Shown: positions 46,763-55,562 of the stretch, piece by piece
Numbering within the stretch: position 1 is the first letter of the stretch
Layout: the number at the start of each line of letters is the position of its first letter
Assembly (NCBI RefSeq): GCF_001874525.1
Contig: NZ_LKAQ01000004.1
Span: 1,591,171-1,655,170, forward strand
Source: Pseudodesulfovibrio hydrargyri
GTDB lineage: Bacteria > Desulfobacterota > Desulfovibrionia > Desulfovibrionales > Desulfovibrionaceae
Direction: 5' to 3'
Length of the DNA stretch: 64,000 bases
Position numbers and translations under genes: made by a program
The notes under the pieces: generated by a model
Databases searched by the model: none
Seen by the model: only the letters and a program-made list of their open reading frames with translations
What the model was told of the DNA's origin: nothing

Positions 46763-47172
46763 CTCAGGGGTCCTTCAAGGGGTTCGGTGGTGAAAATGTG
46801 CGGCGAAGGTATAATAGGCCGGTCACGGGGTCAATATGGCGAGTTTCCCCGGCGCAGTCGAAGTTTTGACGATTTTCGCTTGCCCGCGCGTGACGCGCGC
46901 CGTCTCGGCTTGGAGAGCCGATAGCCGGGAAAATAAACAGTAGTATTGCCGGTCTGTTGTATGCCACTTCAGCGCGGCCGGAAGGGCGCTCGGACACCTT
47001 GGCAAACTCCTTGCAGTTACTCCCGCACATCCCTTTCAGGGGGAAATCGTTGCCCGTTGGCTAAAGTTGGGGCCGGAAAGCGCCGATTATTCAATACGTC
47101 AACGATTGATCAAGGCGGGCGGACCTTGACGGAAACGGTGCCTTGAGGCCGGAGTGCCCGGCCGGGGCCGAG

Positions 47173-47201
47173 TTGACAGGGGTGGTGCCTGTGCCTAGAG
47201 T
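47173..47201 (+). promoter_or_regulatory. promoter of the regulator-neuB operon
   Basis: TTGACA (47173-47178), 17-base spacer, TAGAGT (47196-47201), 72 bases before the start codon. Confidence 0.55.
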
Positions 47202-47273
47202 GAAACACTCGGCAGAGCCGGACGCCATCTCGAACGGATGAATCATTGACCGAACGAATGACCGAGAAGTTGC

Positions 47274-47921
47274 ATGGCAGAACACGCTGAAAATGTGGTG
47301 ACCGGAATGCTGATAACCGAGGGGTGCTACCTCAGGCCGAGCAAGAGCACCCGTGTCCTGGCCATCCTGGACGCCCTGTCCAGGGATTCCAGTCTGTCCC
47401 AGTACGAACTGGGAAGGCGGCTGCATCTGTCGGGTGCCATGGTCAACCAGTACCTCAAACAGTTGCAGGCCGAAGGGCTGGTCGAGTTCCTCCCGGTCAA
47501 CGGCAAGAGCTACAACTATACCCTGACGGAACAGGGCCGCCGCTCGCGGCAACGGATGTTCTCGGACTATTCCTCGGAGACCGTCCGGCTCTATTCCACC
47601 ATCAAGGAGTTCGTGCTCGACAAGCTCAAGGACCTGGAGGAGGAGGGCAAGCGGGACCTGGCGCTGTTCGGCGCGTCCGAGACCTGCGAGGTGGTCCTGT
47701 CCGCCCTGCGCGGCACCCGCTTCAGGGTCAAGGCCCTGCTCGACAACGACTCCGAGAAACAGGGGCAGATTTTCAACGGACACGTGGTTTCCGCACCGCA
47801 TGTCCTGGATCAGGTGGACTGCGACGCCGTGGTCATCACCTCCTTTGGCAAGCAGAGCGAGATCTATGAACAGGTCAAGCCCTATTCCGAAAAGCGCGGA
47901 TTTCAAATTGTGAGATTCTGA
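47274..47921 (+). CDS. winged-helix regulator with C-terminal Rossmann-like domain
   Basis: This 215-residue protein has an N-terminal winged helix (LSQYELGRRLHLSGAMVNQY, about residues 42-61, followed by a wing ending in YTLTEQGRR) and, after a helical linker, a Rossmann-like domain starting DLALFGASETCEVVLSAL with strands KALLDND and DAVVITSFGKQSEIY. The second domain resembles those in PglD and sugar methyltransferase C-termini, which bind nucleotide sugars or dinucleotides. The layout parallels Rex. It ends two bases before neuB, so it likely senses a sugar-nucleotide-related ligand. Confidence 0.78.
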   Translation: MAEHAENVVTGMLITEGCYLRPSKSTRVLAILDALSRDSSLSQYELGRRLHLSGAMVNQYLKQLQAEGLVEFLPVNGKSYNYTLTEQGRRSRQRMFSDYSSETVRLYSTIKEFVLDKLKDLEEEGKRDLALFGASETCEVVLSALRGTRFRVKALLDNDSEKQGQIFNGHVVSAPHVLDQVDCDAVVITSFGKQSEIYEQVKPYSEKRGFQIVRF

Positions 47922-47923
47922 TT

Positions 47924-49015
47924 ATGAAACAGATTCAATCCGTCACATTGCGTTCGGGCGTCACCATCGGCAAGGGCCATCCCTGCTTCGTGGTCGCGGA
48001 AATCGGCAACAACCACCAGGGCGAATTCGACATCGCCAGGAAGATGATCGACGAGGCCGCCGCCGCCGGGGTCCAGGGGGTCAAGTTCCAGAAACGGGAC
48101 AGCGAGGCGCTGCTCACCCGCCAGGGGCGGGCCGCCCCCTACACCGGCCCCAACAGCTTCGGCCCGACCTACGGCGAACACCGTGCCGCGCTCGAGCTGT
48201 CCATCGACCAGATGGCCCGGCTCAAGGCGTACTCCGAGTCCCTGGGCCTGGTCTTCTTCGCCTCGGCCTGGGACGACCCGAGCCTGGCCCAGATTCTGGA
48301 CCTGGACGTGGAACTGCTCAAGATCAGCTCCGCCGAACTGGTCAACGTGCCCCTGGTGCGCAAGTACGCCAAGGCCGAGATTCCGGTCATCCTGTCCACC
48401 GGCATGAGCGGCCTGGACGACATCGACGTGGCCATGTCCGAAATCCGCACCGTCCATGACGACGTCATTCTCCTGCATTGCAACTCCACCTATCCGTGCC
48501 CCGAGGAACACATCGGCCTGCCCGTCATGGACGCCCTGCGCGAACGCTACGGCGTGCCGGTCGGTTATTCCGGGCACGAAAAGGGCATCGGCCCCAGCGT
48601 GGCCGCCGCCGCCCTGGGCGCATGCGTGGTCGAACGCCATTTCACCCTGGACAAGACCCTCAAGGGAACCGACCACCAGGCCTCCCTCGAACCCGCGCAG
48701 CTGGCCGCCATGGTGACCATGATCCGCGAAGTCGAAAAGGCCGTCCAGGTCAAGGGCAAGGTCGTTTTCCCCGACGAACAGGCTGCGGCCAAGAAGCTGC
48801 GCAAATGCATCGTCTTCTCCCGCGACCTGCCCGCCGGGCACATCCTCACCGAGGCCGACCTGACCACCCGCTGCCCGCGCGTGGGCGTCTCCCCGGTCCA
48901 CTGGGACGAGGTCCTCGGCGCCGCGCTCAACCGCTCGGTCAAACACGAGGAACCCGTCCAATGGGATACCCTCAGCCTGACCCAACCCGCCTGCGCCGAC
49001 GCCGCCTCGTCCTAG
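47924..49015 (+). CDS. neuB: N-acetylneuraminate synthase family protein
   Basis: This 363-residue protein joins phosphoenolpyruvate to an N-acyl amino sugar in the sialic-acid family of reactions. The TIM barrel has FVVAEIGNNHQGEFDIA, VKFQKRD, LKISSAELVNVPLVR, LLHCNSTYPC and GYSGHEKGIGPSVAAAALGA; the C-terminal SAF (antifreeze-like) domain starts near RKCIVFSRDLPAGHIL. It is translationally close to the regulator. No NeuA or NeuC is nearby, so the sugar product could be a legionaminate/pseudaminate-type acid instead. Confidence 0.9.
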   Translation: MKQIQSVTLRSGVTIGKGHPCFVVAEIGNNHQGEFDIARKMIDEAAAAGVQGVKFQKRDSEALLTRQGRAAPYTGPNSFGPTYGEHRAALELSIDQMARLKAYSESLGLVFFASAWDDPSLAQILDLDVELLKISSAELVNVPLVRKYAKAEIPVILSTGMSGLDDIDVAMSEIRTVHDDVILLHCNSTYPCPEEHIGLPVMDALRERYGVPVGYSGHEKGIGPSVAAAALGACVVERHFTLDKTLKGTDHQASLEPAQLAAMVTMIREVEKAVQVKGKVVFPDEQAAAKKLRKCIVFSRDLPAGHILTEADLTTRCPRVGVSPVHWDEVLGAALNRSVKHEEPVQWDTLSLTQPACADAASS

Positions 49016-49030
49016 ACGCTGCGCATGCGG

Positions 49031-49072
49031 AAAAAAGGTGCGGACGCGCAACGCGCGCCCGCACCTTTTTTT
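49031..49072 (+). terminator. terminator of neuB
   Basis: AAAAAAGGTGCGGACGCGC / GCGCGCCCGCACCTTTTTTT forms a long GC stem with flanking A and T runs, 16 bases past the stop. Confidence 0.85.
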
Positions 49073-49124
49073 GCCTCCGGGCCCCATTCCCTCCTTTTCC
49101 CAAACTTTTGGCGCCGCCTCGCGG
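49073..49124 (+). repeat. dispersed intergenic repeat, shortened copy (copy F)
   Basis: Both ends are present without the long arms: GCCTCCGGGCC, then CCCAAACTTTTGGCGCCGCC and TCGCGG. It directly follows the neuB terminator. Confidence 0.55.
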
Positions 49125-49209
49125 ATGGCGGCAACACCAGGAAAAGCGCCTTTCCATGTTTCAGTCCAAAGCGCCTCTCCTGCCGCGCCCGCAGGTCTCT
49201 GCCGAAAAC

Positions 49210-49250
49210 ACCCCAAAAGTTTGGGAGGGGGCCAGGGGCAGCGCCCCAGC
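49210..49250 (-). repeat. dispersed intergenic repeat, half copy (copy G, reverse)
   Basis: CACCCCAAAAGTTTGGGAGG, GGGCCAGGGGCAGCGCC. With copy F it fills the 359-base gap 49016-49374 before cheV; no gene was seen there. Confidence 0.5.
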
Positions 49251-49374
49251 GGGGGGCGGGACCAGGCCCCGGCCGTCGGAAGCGCCGCGTCGGTCGAAAT
49301 ACAAATTATCATTCATATCGGGCCGGGTGCGTGCTAGGTGAGGGTATGGCCGCAACCGTGCCGGAGGAGGACGA

Positions 49375-50334
49375 ATGAGTCAGACGGACATTCTGTTGGA
49401 AACAGGGACCAATGAGCTTGAGATCATTGAGTTCTTTATTGACGAGGTCACCCCGGACGGGGTGGTGCGGCAGTATTTCGGCGTGAACGTGGCCAAGGTG
49501 TTGGAGGTCGTCGAGGCCCCGGAAGGGCTGGAGGGATCCGAGGCCGCGGTGCACCCGAGTTTTCTGGGCACGATCCCGTTGCGCGACCTGATCCTGCCGG
49601 TGGTGGACCTGAGCGTATGGCTGGACATTGATCGTTCGCCCGCCGAGAACGAGCCGATCATCGTCACCGAGTTCAACGCCATGATCACGGGCTTTCTCGT
49701 TTCCGGGGTGACGCAGATCCACCGGGTCTTCTGGGCCGACGTGGAGCCGCCGAGCAAGTACGTGTCGTCCATGGAGACCAACTGCATCACCGGCACGGTC
49801 AAGATCAAGGACCGGTTCGTGCTCATGCTCGACCTGGAGCAGGTCCTGGCCGACCTGGACGAGTCGGGCCAGACCCAGGCGAACCTGAGCAGCGTGGTTT
49901 CGGACGAACGCTACCGGGCGCTGGTGGCGGACGACTCCACCTCGGTCCGTCAGCTGCTCGAAAGCAATTTCACCCAGGCCAATTTCGAGGTGACCATGGC
50001 CCGGGACGGGGCCGAGGCGTGGGCCGTCCTGGAGGGGATCAAGGCCAAATGCGCGTCAGAGGGCAAAAGCCCGCTGGACTACCTGGACGCCGTGGTCTCG
50101 GACGTGGAGATGCCGCAGATGGACGGCTACACCCTGACCCGCAAGGTCAAGGAGGACCCGGTCCTCAAGGTCCTGCCCGTGGTTCTGTTCTCGTCGCTCA
50201 TCTCCAAATCCGTGCTGCACAAGGGCAAGGCGGTCATGGCGGACGAGCAGGTCACCAAGCCGGAATTCCACGGCCTGACCGAGAAGGTCATCAACCTGAT
50301 CCGGGGCTGGGAACGGCCCGGAGCGACAGCCTAG
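49375..50334 (+). CDS. cheV: chemotaxis protein CheV (CheW-receiver fusion)
   Basis: This 319-residue protein joins a CheW-like coupling domain (about residues 15-165; FLGTIPLRDLILPVVDLSVW) to a receiver domain (about 180-310; LVADDSTSVRQLL with the acidic pair, phospho-Asp in AVVSDVEMPQMDG, switch Ser in VVLFSSL, Lys in VTKPEF). CheV couples chemoreceptors to CheA and is tuned by phosphorylation. GGAGGAGG precedes the ATG. It ends four bases into the converging DUF2325 gene. Confidence 0.93.
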   Translation: MSQTDILLETGTNELEIIEFFIDEVTPDGVVRQYFGVNVAKVLEVVEAPEGLEGSEAAVHPSFLGTIPLRDLILPVVDLSVWLDIDRSPAENEPIIVTEFNAMITGFLVSGVTQIHRVFWADVEPPSKYVSSMETNCITGTVKIKDRFVLMLDLEQVLADLDESGQTQANLSSVVSDERYRALVADDSTSVRQLLESNFTQANFEVTMARDGAEAWAVLEGIKAKCASEGKSPLDYLDAVVSDVEMPQMDGYTLTRKVKEDPVLKVLPVVLFSSLISKSVLHKGKAVMADEQVTKPEFHGLTEKVINLIRGWERPGATA

Positions 50335-50612
50335 CCGACCACCTCGTCCAGCTGCTTGCGCAGGGTGGACACGCCGCAGGAGTGGTGCATGTAGACCGGC
50401 ACGTCCTTGCCGCGCACGGCGTCGAGCACGTCCTTGCGCGCCTTGTGGGACACCTTGTTGGTGAACATGACCACGAAATCCACCTGGCCCAGGGCCTTGG
50501 ATATCTTCCGTTCCTTGCCGGTGAAGTGTTTCAGCTTGATCCCGCTGCGTTTGGCTTCCGTCACGTATTCCTGCTTCAACCGATCCATTCCGCCTATCAA
50601 TGCCGCGCACAT
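50331..50612 (-). CDS. DUF2325 family protein under Fur-like control
   Basis: This 93-residue protein matches the DUF2325 family: MCAALIGGMDRLKQEY, a segment VDFVVMFTNKVSHKARKD and the cysteine motif YMHHSCGVSTL. The family's role is unknown; the conserved Cys/His residues suggest metal or redox chemistry. Its ribosome site (AAAGGGAG) sits inside an arm of a large palindrome whose centre is a Fur box, so both iron-dependent transcription control and occlusion of the start are possible. Confidence 0.85.
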   Translation of the reverse strand: MCAALIGGMDRLKQEYVTEAKRSGIKLKHFTGKERKISKALGQVDFVVMFTNKVSHKARKDVLDAVRGKDVPVYMHHSCGVSTLRKQLDEVVG

Positions 50613-50616
50613 AATT

Positions 50617-50670
50617 GCACTCCCTTTGTTTGAAATTGAAAATCGTTTTCAATTAATACAAAGGGAGTGC
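50617..50670. promoter_or_regulatory. Fur box nested in a 54-bp palindrome
   Basis: The centre (50634-50654) is a perfect inverted repeat with 9-bp arms AATTGAAAA and TTTTCAATT around TCG, close to the 7-1-7 Fur consensus. It is flanked by a second, almost concentric 13-bp inverted repeat GCACTCCCTTTGT / ACAAAGGGAGTGC (50617-50629 and 50658-50670). The minus-strand copy carries the ribosome site of the DUF2325 gene. Confidence 0.75.
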
Positions 50671-50720
50671 GGCCCTGTCAACATGGGATTTCGTTTTTTT
50701 CGTGATGGGGCTTAACCCGT

Positions 50721-51299
50721 TCAGTCCTTGGAGGACTCGCGCAGCGCCTTGCCGTCGTGCCAGGCCCTGCCGACCTGTTCGCCCACGGCCCAGTATCGGT
50801 TGTCGGGCATGGTCAGGGTGAAGGGCCGGACCTTTTCCACGTCCACGTGCCCGTCGGTCAGAAAGCGCTCCTCGGTCCAGGCCGCGGCCAGCTCGCCGAT
50901 GAACAGGGTGTCGTTGGACATGGAAAACCGTTCGACGAGCCGGAACTCCATGGCCAGGGGGCAGGCGCGGATGAGCGGCGCGTTCTCCAGTTCGCCGAAG
51001 TGGACCTCGAACAGGCCGGACTTGTCGGTCCGGTTGCCCGAGGCCAGCCCCGCGTAGTCGGTCACGGCGACCATGTCCACGGACGGGATGTTGATGGAGT
51101 ACTGGCCGGTTTCGAGAATGGCCCGGTGGCTGGCGTGCTTCTTGTTGACCGCCATGGCCATGGTGCACGGGTCGTAGTTGACCCGGGTGACCCAGGCCAT
51201 GGCCATGAAGTTGGGTTTGCCGTCGAGCATGGTCCCGAGGATGGTCTGCGGCTCGGGCAGGATGAAGGCGTTGTTGCCGATGTTGATCCGTTCAGACAT
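50721..51299 (-). CDS. flavin reductase family protein
   Basis: This 192-residue protein belongs to the FMN-binding flavin reductase/flavoredoxin family, common in sulfate reducers: MLDGKPNFMAMAWVTRVNYDP, VAVNKKHASHRAI-like (here MAVNKKHASH), YSINIPSVDMV and TDYAGLASG. It probably binds FMN and acts as an electron carrier or reductase. The ATG at 51299 has AAGGAG six bases upstream. A perfect palindrome 19 bases before it is the likely target of the adjacent MarR protein. Confidence 0.88.
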   Translation of the reverse strand: MSERINIGNNAFILPEPQTILGTMLDGKPNFMAMAWVTRVNYDPCTMAMAVNKKHASHRAILETGQYSINIPSVDMVAVTDYAGLASGNRTDKSGLFEVHFGELENAPLIRACPLAMEFRLVERFSMSNDTLFIGELAAAWTEERFLTDGHVDVEKVRPFTLTMPDNRYWAVGEQVGRAWHDGKALRESSKD

Positions 51300-51317
51300 G
51301 GTGCGCTCCTTCTTGGA

Positions 51318-51333
51318 TTGTATGTACATACAA
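51318..51333. promoter_or_regulatory. MarR operator upstream of the flavin reductase
   Basis: TTGTATGTACATACAA is a perfect 16-bp palindrome. A near-identical site precedes the marR gene at 51828-51843. Confidence 0.75.
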
Positions 51334-51379
51334 GTGTTTTCGTCGAAAAAAGCCGGACGCTGGGTGTCCGGCCTCAGGG

Positions 51380-51814
51380 TCAGCTCAGGTCTTCGAGGCG
51401 CTGGTGCGCGGCAAAGGTCTCGCGGGCCAGGGCGTCTCCCGCCTCGCGGCCGAGTACGGCGGAGTAGTCCTCGTGCAGCCGGGTCCAGGCCTTTTCGATC
51501 GCCGCCTGGGCCTCCCGCGCCCGGTCCGTGGGGTAGACGCGGGTCAGCTTGCCTTCCTGTTTGCGCTCCACCAGGTCCTGATAGACCAGCTTGTCCGTGA
51601 ACCGGGTCAGGGTGGACGGGGCCAGGTGCAGGTGTTCGGCCAGCTCCTTGACCGTGATGCCCGGCTGGTCGTTGACCAGCATGACGGCAAAGGCCAGGGA
51701 CGGAGACAGTCCCGTGTCGCGGAAAGCCTTCTCGGCCAGGCGCGTGACCGACCGGGCCAGGGCGTTGGCCGTGAAGAACAGGCAGTTTTGCAGATAGAGT
51801 GAGGGTGTTTTCAT
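51380..51814 (-). CDS. MarR family transcriptional regulator
   Basis: This 144-residue protein has the MarR fold: TVKELAEHLHLAPSTLTRFT (recognition helix) and the wing QEGKLTRVYPTD. I chose the ATG at 51814, with GAG six bases upstream; an earlier in-frame ATG at 51841 overlaps the operator. Matching palindromes before this gene and before the downstream flavin reductase indicate that it represses both. The inducing ligand is unknown; a redox or aromatic ligand would fit the target gene. Confidence 0.88.
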   Translation of the reverse strand: MKTPSLYLQNCLFFTANALARSVTRLAEKAFRDTGLSPSLAFAVMLVNDQPGITVKELAEHLHLAPSTLTRFTDKLVYQDLVERKQEGKLTRVYPTDRAREAQAAIEKAWTRLHEDYSAVLGREAGDALARETFAAHQRLEDLS

Positions 51815-51827
51815 GGGTTTCTCTATT

Positions 51828-51843
51828 GTGTGTACATACAACT
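51828..51843. promoter_or_regulatory. MarR operator upstream of marR
   Basis: TTGTGTGTACATACAA differs from the site at 51318-51333 at one base and lies 13 bases before the marR start, fitting autoregulation. Confidence 0.72.
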
Positions 51844-51964
51844 ATATGAAGAAGGCGCTCGGGTCAAGAAGGGAGTGCGGGGCGGGCGGGGCAACGGCAA
51901 GGGGCGTCCGTCCGGAAGCCGCCGGGACGGGGCGGGCTGTAAGCGGGCGGGGCGCGGGCCGGGA

Positions 51965-53242
51965 TCAGTTTTCGGGGTCCGCCTCGGGCAGGGTGCAGGG
52001 AGGGCTATCCACTACGATATTGCCCTGGCCGTGGTCGATGAGGGACGGGACCGTACCGACCACCATGTTGACCCGGCCGCCGAGCAGGATCTGGCCCTTG
52101 AGCCCGGTGAACAGGCCGAGCTCGGTCCAGGCAAATGTGTTGGCCGTGGCGGTCAGGGCCTCGAAGGGGTAGCAGAACAGGGCGTAGTTGGCCCGGCCGC
52201 GCACCCTGTTGTTGGCAAAGAATCCGCGCGAGCCGGTCTGGACCACGCCGCGCGCGCCCCGGCCTCCGGCCAGGACGATGTCGTTGCAGGTGGCCGCCAG
52301 GTCGTTGGCGTAGAGCATCAGGCCGATGGACTCCTCGCCGCGCGCCTCGATGCGGTTGCCGGTGATGACGGCTCGGCTGTTCCGCGAAAAATCGACACCC
52401 CCACTGGTGTCGAAATACCAGCCCGCGACGATGCCATTTGGGCCGAATTTGTTGGGATAGGCGATCCCTTCGTCGTCCGTGACGATGCGGTTGGACTCGA
52501 TGCGGATGAATCCCTTGCCCTTGCCGTCCAGTTCGTTGTCCAGAACCTCGATGCCGTTGCGCGAGGTGCGCTCGATCTCGTTGTCGCGGATGGTCAGTTC
52601 CGCGCCTGTGGTCCAGTCCGCGAGCACGCCGTATCCGGCGGTCTCCTCCGGGTGGTCGTTGATCATCTCCAGCCGGTTGCCCTCGATGAGCACCGTGCCC
52701 GTGACCGCGCCCTTGAGCCCGCCCTTGGGGTGGACCAGCCGGTTGCCGACCACGATCCCGGCCTGGAACGGCAGGGAGTCGCCCTGGCTCCAGGAAATGG
52801 CCGCGTCCTTCGGGGCCACGTCGGTGACCACGCAGCCGCCGACTTCCAGCCCGCCCGCATAGGCGAAGTGCAGGGGCGTGCCGGTGGCCCCGTCGAAGCG
52901 CAGGTCGCGGACCACGATGAGCGGCCCGTCCTTGCCCGGCGGCGCGGTGTCCACGGGCAGGGGGGAGTAGAAGGTCCAGTCACCGCCCGTGATGGTCGTC
53001 ACCGGTTCGCCCGATCCGTCCAATCCGCCCAGGATGCGTACGTTCCTCGTGATCTTGACCCGTCCGTCCGCGCCGAAGTCAAAATGGCCGCGCAGCCGGA
53101 CCGTGCCGCCCTTGTCCAGCGCGGCCTGCACGTTGGCCACGTCCCTGGCCGGGTCGCCCGTGCCCGTGACCACGGCGTCGTCCGCCAGGGCGGGGACGGT
53201 CAGGAGCAGGGCGAGAAGCAGGGCGGTGAAAATACGGTGCAT
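51965..53242 (-). CDS. secreted right-handed parallel beta-helix protein
   Basis: This 425-residue protein has a signal peptide (RIFTALLLALLLTVPALA, cleavage near residue 20) and repeated short beta-helix coils such as VLIEGNRLEMIND, LTIRDNEIERTSRNGIEV and FIRIESNRIVTDDEG, typical of pectate-lyase-like or NosD-like beta-helix proteins. It is probably periplasmic or surface exposed. Enzymatic activity cannot be deduced. It is monocistronic. Confidence 0.85.
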   Translation of the reverse strand: MHRIFTALLLALLLTVPALADDAVVTGTGDPARDVANVQAALDKGGTVRLRGHFDFGADGRVKITRNVRILGGLDGSGEPVTTITGGDWTFYSPLPVDTAPPGKDGPLIVVRDLRFDGATGTPLHFAYAGGLEVGGCVVTDVAPKDAAISWSQGDSLPFQAGIVVGNRLVHPKGGLKGAVTGTVLIEGNRLEMINDHPEETAGYGVLADWTTGAELTIRDNEIERTSRNGIEVLDNELDGKGKGFIRIESNRIVTDDEGIAYPNKFGPNGIVAGWYFDTSGGVDFSRNSRAVITGNRIEARGEESIGLMLYANDLAATCNDIVLAGGRGARGVVQTGSRGFFANNRVRGRANYALFCYPFEALTATANTFAWTELGLFTGLKGQILLGGRVNMVVGTVPSLIDHGQGNIVVDSPPCTLPEADPEN

Positions 53243-53455
53243 GGAATCTCCGTACGGCTGGCGTTGGTGGTCATGCGGGTGGTTTTATCCTCTTTGGCGA
53301 CGATGTTCAATGCGTTGCCCGGCGCGGTCGGCCGGTGTAAGGCCTGCCATCGACATTTATAATAGTAATTATCAAGTTGTTCACGAAACATGAGGCATTC
53401 GATACTTACAGGATGGCCGATAGGCCTAACGTCAGGGTCCGCTAGGGGGATAGCA

Positions 53456-55498
53456 ATGCGCTTGAGAACGAGAATGACGTTGATGCAGGTGGCCACCGTG
53501 GTGGTGGTCATAGTGGCGCTGAGTCTACTGTCCATACAGGGATTGAGGGGGTATGCCGATGACCAGATGCGGGATTTCCGCAAAGAACGGATGGCGGACG
53601 CCCGCCTGAACCTCGAGGACGCGGTCCAGATGGCCGAGGGAACGCTGAAAAGCTATTATGACCGTTCCCAGGACGTGGAGGGCTTGAAGCGCGACAGGCA
53701 GGAGGACCTGAAACGCGTGGTGGACGCGGTATACGGCCAGGTCAAGGCATACTACGACGCCAACGCGGACCGTCTGGACCGGGCCAGCCTGCTCCGGGGG
53801 CTGCGCCGTCTCGTCGAGCCCGCCCGCTTTGACGGGGACAATTACGTCTGGGTGCAGAACCTCGACAACATCATTCTGGCCCACCCGTCCGACGCGCTGC
53901 GGGACAAGGATATGTCCGGGCTCAAGGACAAGAAAGGCTTCCCGATCATCGCGAGCATGAGCGACGTGGCCAAAGAGCACGGCCAGGGCGTGGTCGCCTA
54001 CTGGTGGCCCAAGCCGGGCGAGGAGGAGCCCAAGCTCAAGATATCCTACGTCCGCCTGATACCCGAGGCCGGATGGGTCGTCGGCACCGGGGACTGGATC
54101 GAGGACATCACCCAGGCCATGAAGAAGGAGGCCCTGCGCCAGGTCTCCAAGATGCGGCTCACGGACGGCAATTATTTCTGGATCACCGACCTCGCTCCGA
54201 CCATGGTCATGCACCCCATCGATCCCGCCTTGGACGGCAAGGACGTCAGCCGCGAACTGGACAGCAAGGGCAAGCCGTTCTTCGCGGAGATGGCCAAGGT
54301 CGCCAAGGCCGACGGCCAGGGGTTCGTGGACTATTTCTGGACCAAGCCCGGCAAGCAGGGGGATTTCCCCAAGCTGTCCTTCGTCAAGCTGTTCAAGCCC
54401 TGGGGCTGGGTCCTGGGCATGGGCGTCTACGTGGACAACATCGACGCCGAGATCGCCGCCAAACAGGCCAATCTGGACAAGCGCATCTTCGACATGATCC
54501 TCCTGGTCCTGGGCATCGCCCTGCTGCTGGCCGTGCTCGGCGTGGTTGCGGGCATGCTCAGCGCCCGGTCGGTGACCAGGACCCTGGGCGGGGAACCCTC
54601 CGACATCGCGGGCATGGCCGTCCGGGTGTCCGACGGCGACCTGACCATGGACAAGCCCGGGGACCGCGACCGGGGCGTGCTCAGGTCCATGCTCAACATG
54701 GCCGACCGGCTGCGCGGCGTGGTCGCCGAGGTCCAGTGCGCAACGGACAACGTGGCCGCGGGCAGCGAGGAGCTCTCGGCCTCGTCCGAGACCCTGTCCC
54801 AGGCCACCGAGGAACAGGCCGCCTCCATCGAAGAGGTGTCCTCGTCCCTGGCCGAAATCGTCGCCTCCATCCGCAAGAACGCGGACAATGCGGAAAAGAC
54901 CAGCGAGATCGCGGACCAGACCAACCGCGAAATCCTCACCGGCGAGGAGTCCGTGCGCCGCACGGTCGAGGCCATGCGCGAGATCGCGGACAAGATATCC
55001 TTCATCGAGGAGATCGCCCGGCAGACCAACCTGCTGGCCCTCAACGCGGCCATCGAGGCGGCCCGGGCCGGAGAGCACGGCAAGGGCTTCGCCGTGGTCG
55101 CGGCCGAGGTCCGCAAGCTGGCCGAACGCAGCGGAACCACGGCCCAGGAAATCAGCGAGCTGTCCGCCTCCAGCGTGCAGGTGGCCGAACAGACCGGCGA
55201 CCTGTTCGCCCGGCTCACCCCGGAGATCGCCAAGACCGCCGAGCTGATCAAGGACGTGTCCAAGGTCTGCTCCGAACAGAACCACGGGGTCAGCCAGATC
55301 GAACGGGCCATGGGCCAGCTGGACACGGTCATCCAGCAGAACGCCATGGCCTCCGAGGAAATGGCCTCCACCGCCGAGGAACTGGCCGGGCAGGCCACGA
55401 CCCTGCAAAGCGCCATGCATTACTTCCGCGTGGACGGCGCGGACCAGGTCTGCGAACAGGCCGATTTCAAGGCCCTGCCACCGGGCGGCGCGGCCTGA
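53456..55498 (+). CDS. methyl-accepting chemotaxis protein with tandem Cache sensor
   Basis: This 680-residue chemoreceptor has an N-terminal membrane helix (about residues 9-30), a periplasmic region with two single-Cache-like units ([20 protein letters not shown] ... [13 protein letters not shown] and [15 protein letters not shown] ... [13 protein letters not shown]), a second helix near 340-370, a HAMP-like stretch and the signalling tip [20 protein letters not shown]. The repeated FWITD/GWVLG pattern marks an internal duplication typical of small organic-acid sensors. AGGGGGA precedes the ATG at 53456. Confidence 0.9.
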   Translation: MRLRTRMTLMQVATVVVVIVALSLLSIQGLRGYADDQMRDFRKERMADARLNLEDAVQMAEGTLKSYYDRSQDVEGLKRDRQEDLKRVVDAVYGQVKAYYDANADRLDRASLLRGLRRLVEPARFDGDNYVWVQNLDNIILAHPSDALRDKDMSGLKDKKGFPIIASMSDVAKEHGQGVVAYWWPKPGEEEPKLKISYVRLIPEAGWVVGTGDWIEDITQAMKKEALRQVSKMRLTDGNYFWITDLAPTMVMHPIDPALDGKDVSRELDSKGKPFFAEMAKVAKADGQGFVDYFWTKPGKQGDFPKLSFVKLFKPWGWVLGMGVYVDNIDAEIAAKQANLDKRIFDMILLVLGIALLLAVLGVVAGMLSARSVTRTLGGEPSDIAGMAVRVSDGDLTMDKPGDRDRGVLRSMLNMADRLRGVVAEVQCATDNVAAGSEELSASSETLSQATEEQAASIEEVSSSLAEIVASIRKNADNAEKTSEIADQTNREILTGEESVRRTVEAMREIADKISFIEEIARQTNLLALNAAIEAARAGEHGKGFAVVAAEVRKLAERSGTTAQEISELSASSVQVAEQTGDLFARLTPEIAKTAELIKDVSKVCSEQNHGVSQIERAMGQLDTVIQQNAMASEEMASTAEELAGQATTLQSAMHYFRVDGADQVCEQADFKALPPGGAA

Positions 55499-55507
55499 TC
55501 GAAAACA

Positions 55508-55552
55508 AAAAAAGCCCCCTTCCGGCCGTCCGGAAGGGGGTTTTGTCTTTTT
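55508..55552. terminator. bidirectional terminator
   Basis: AAAGCCCCCTTCCGG-CCGT-CCGGAAGGGGGTTTT with A-rich and T-rich flanks lies between converging genes. Confidence 0.87.
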
Positions 55553-55562
55553 TGCGCCCGGG

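Noticed and set aside
46946..47146. A 66-codon open frame upstream of the regulator-neuB operon
   Set aside because: No ribosome site and protein-like features are lacking; the region is better explained as promoter and non-coding sequence.
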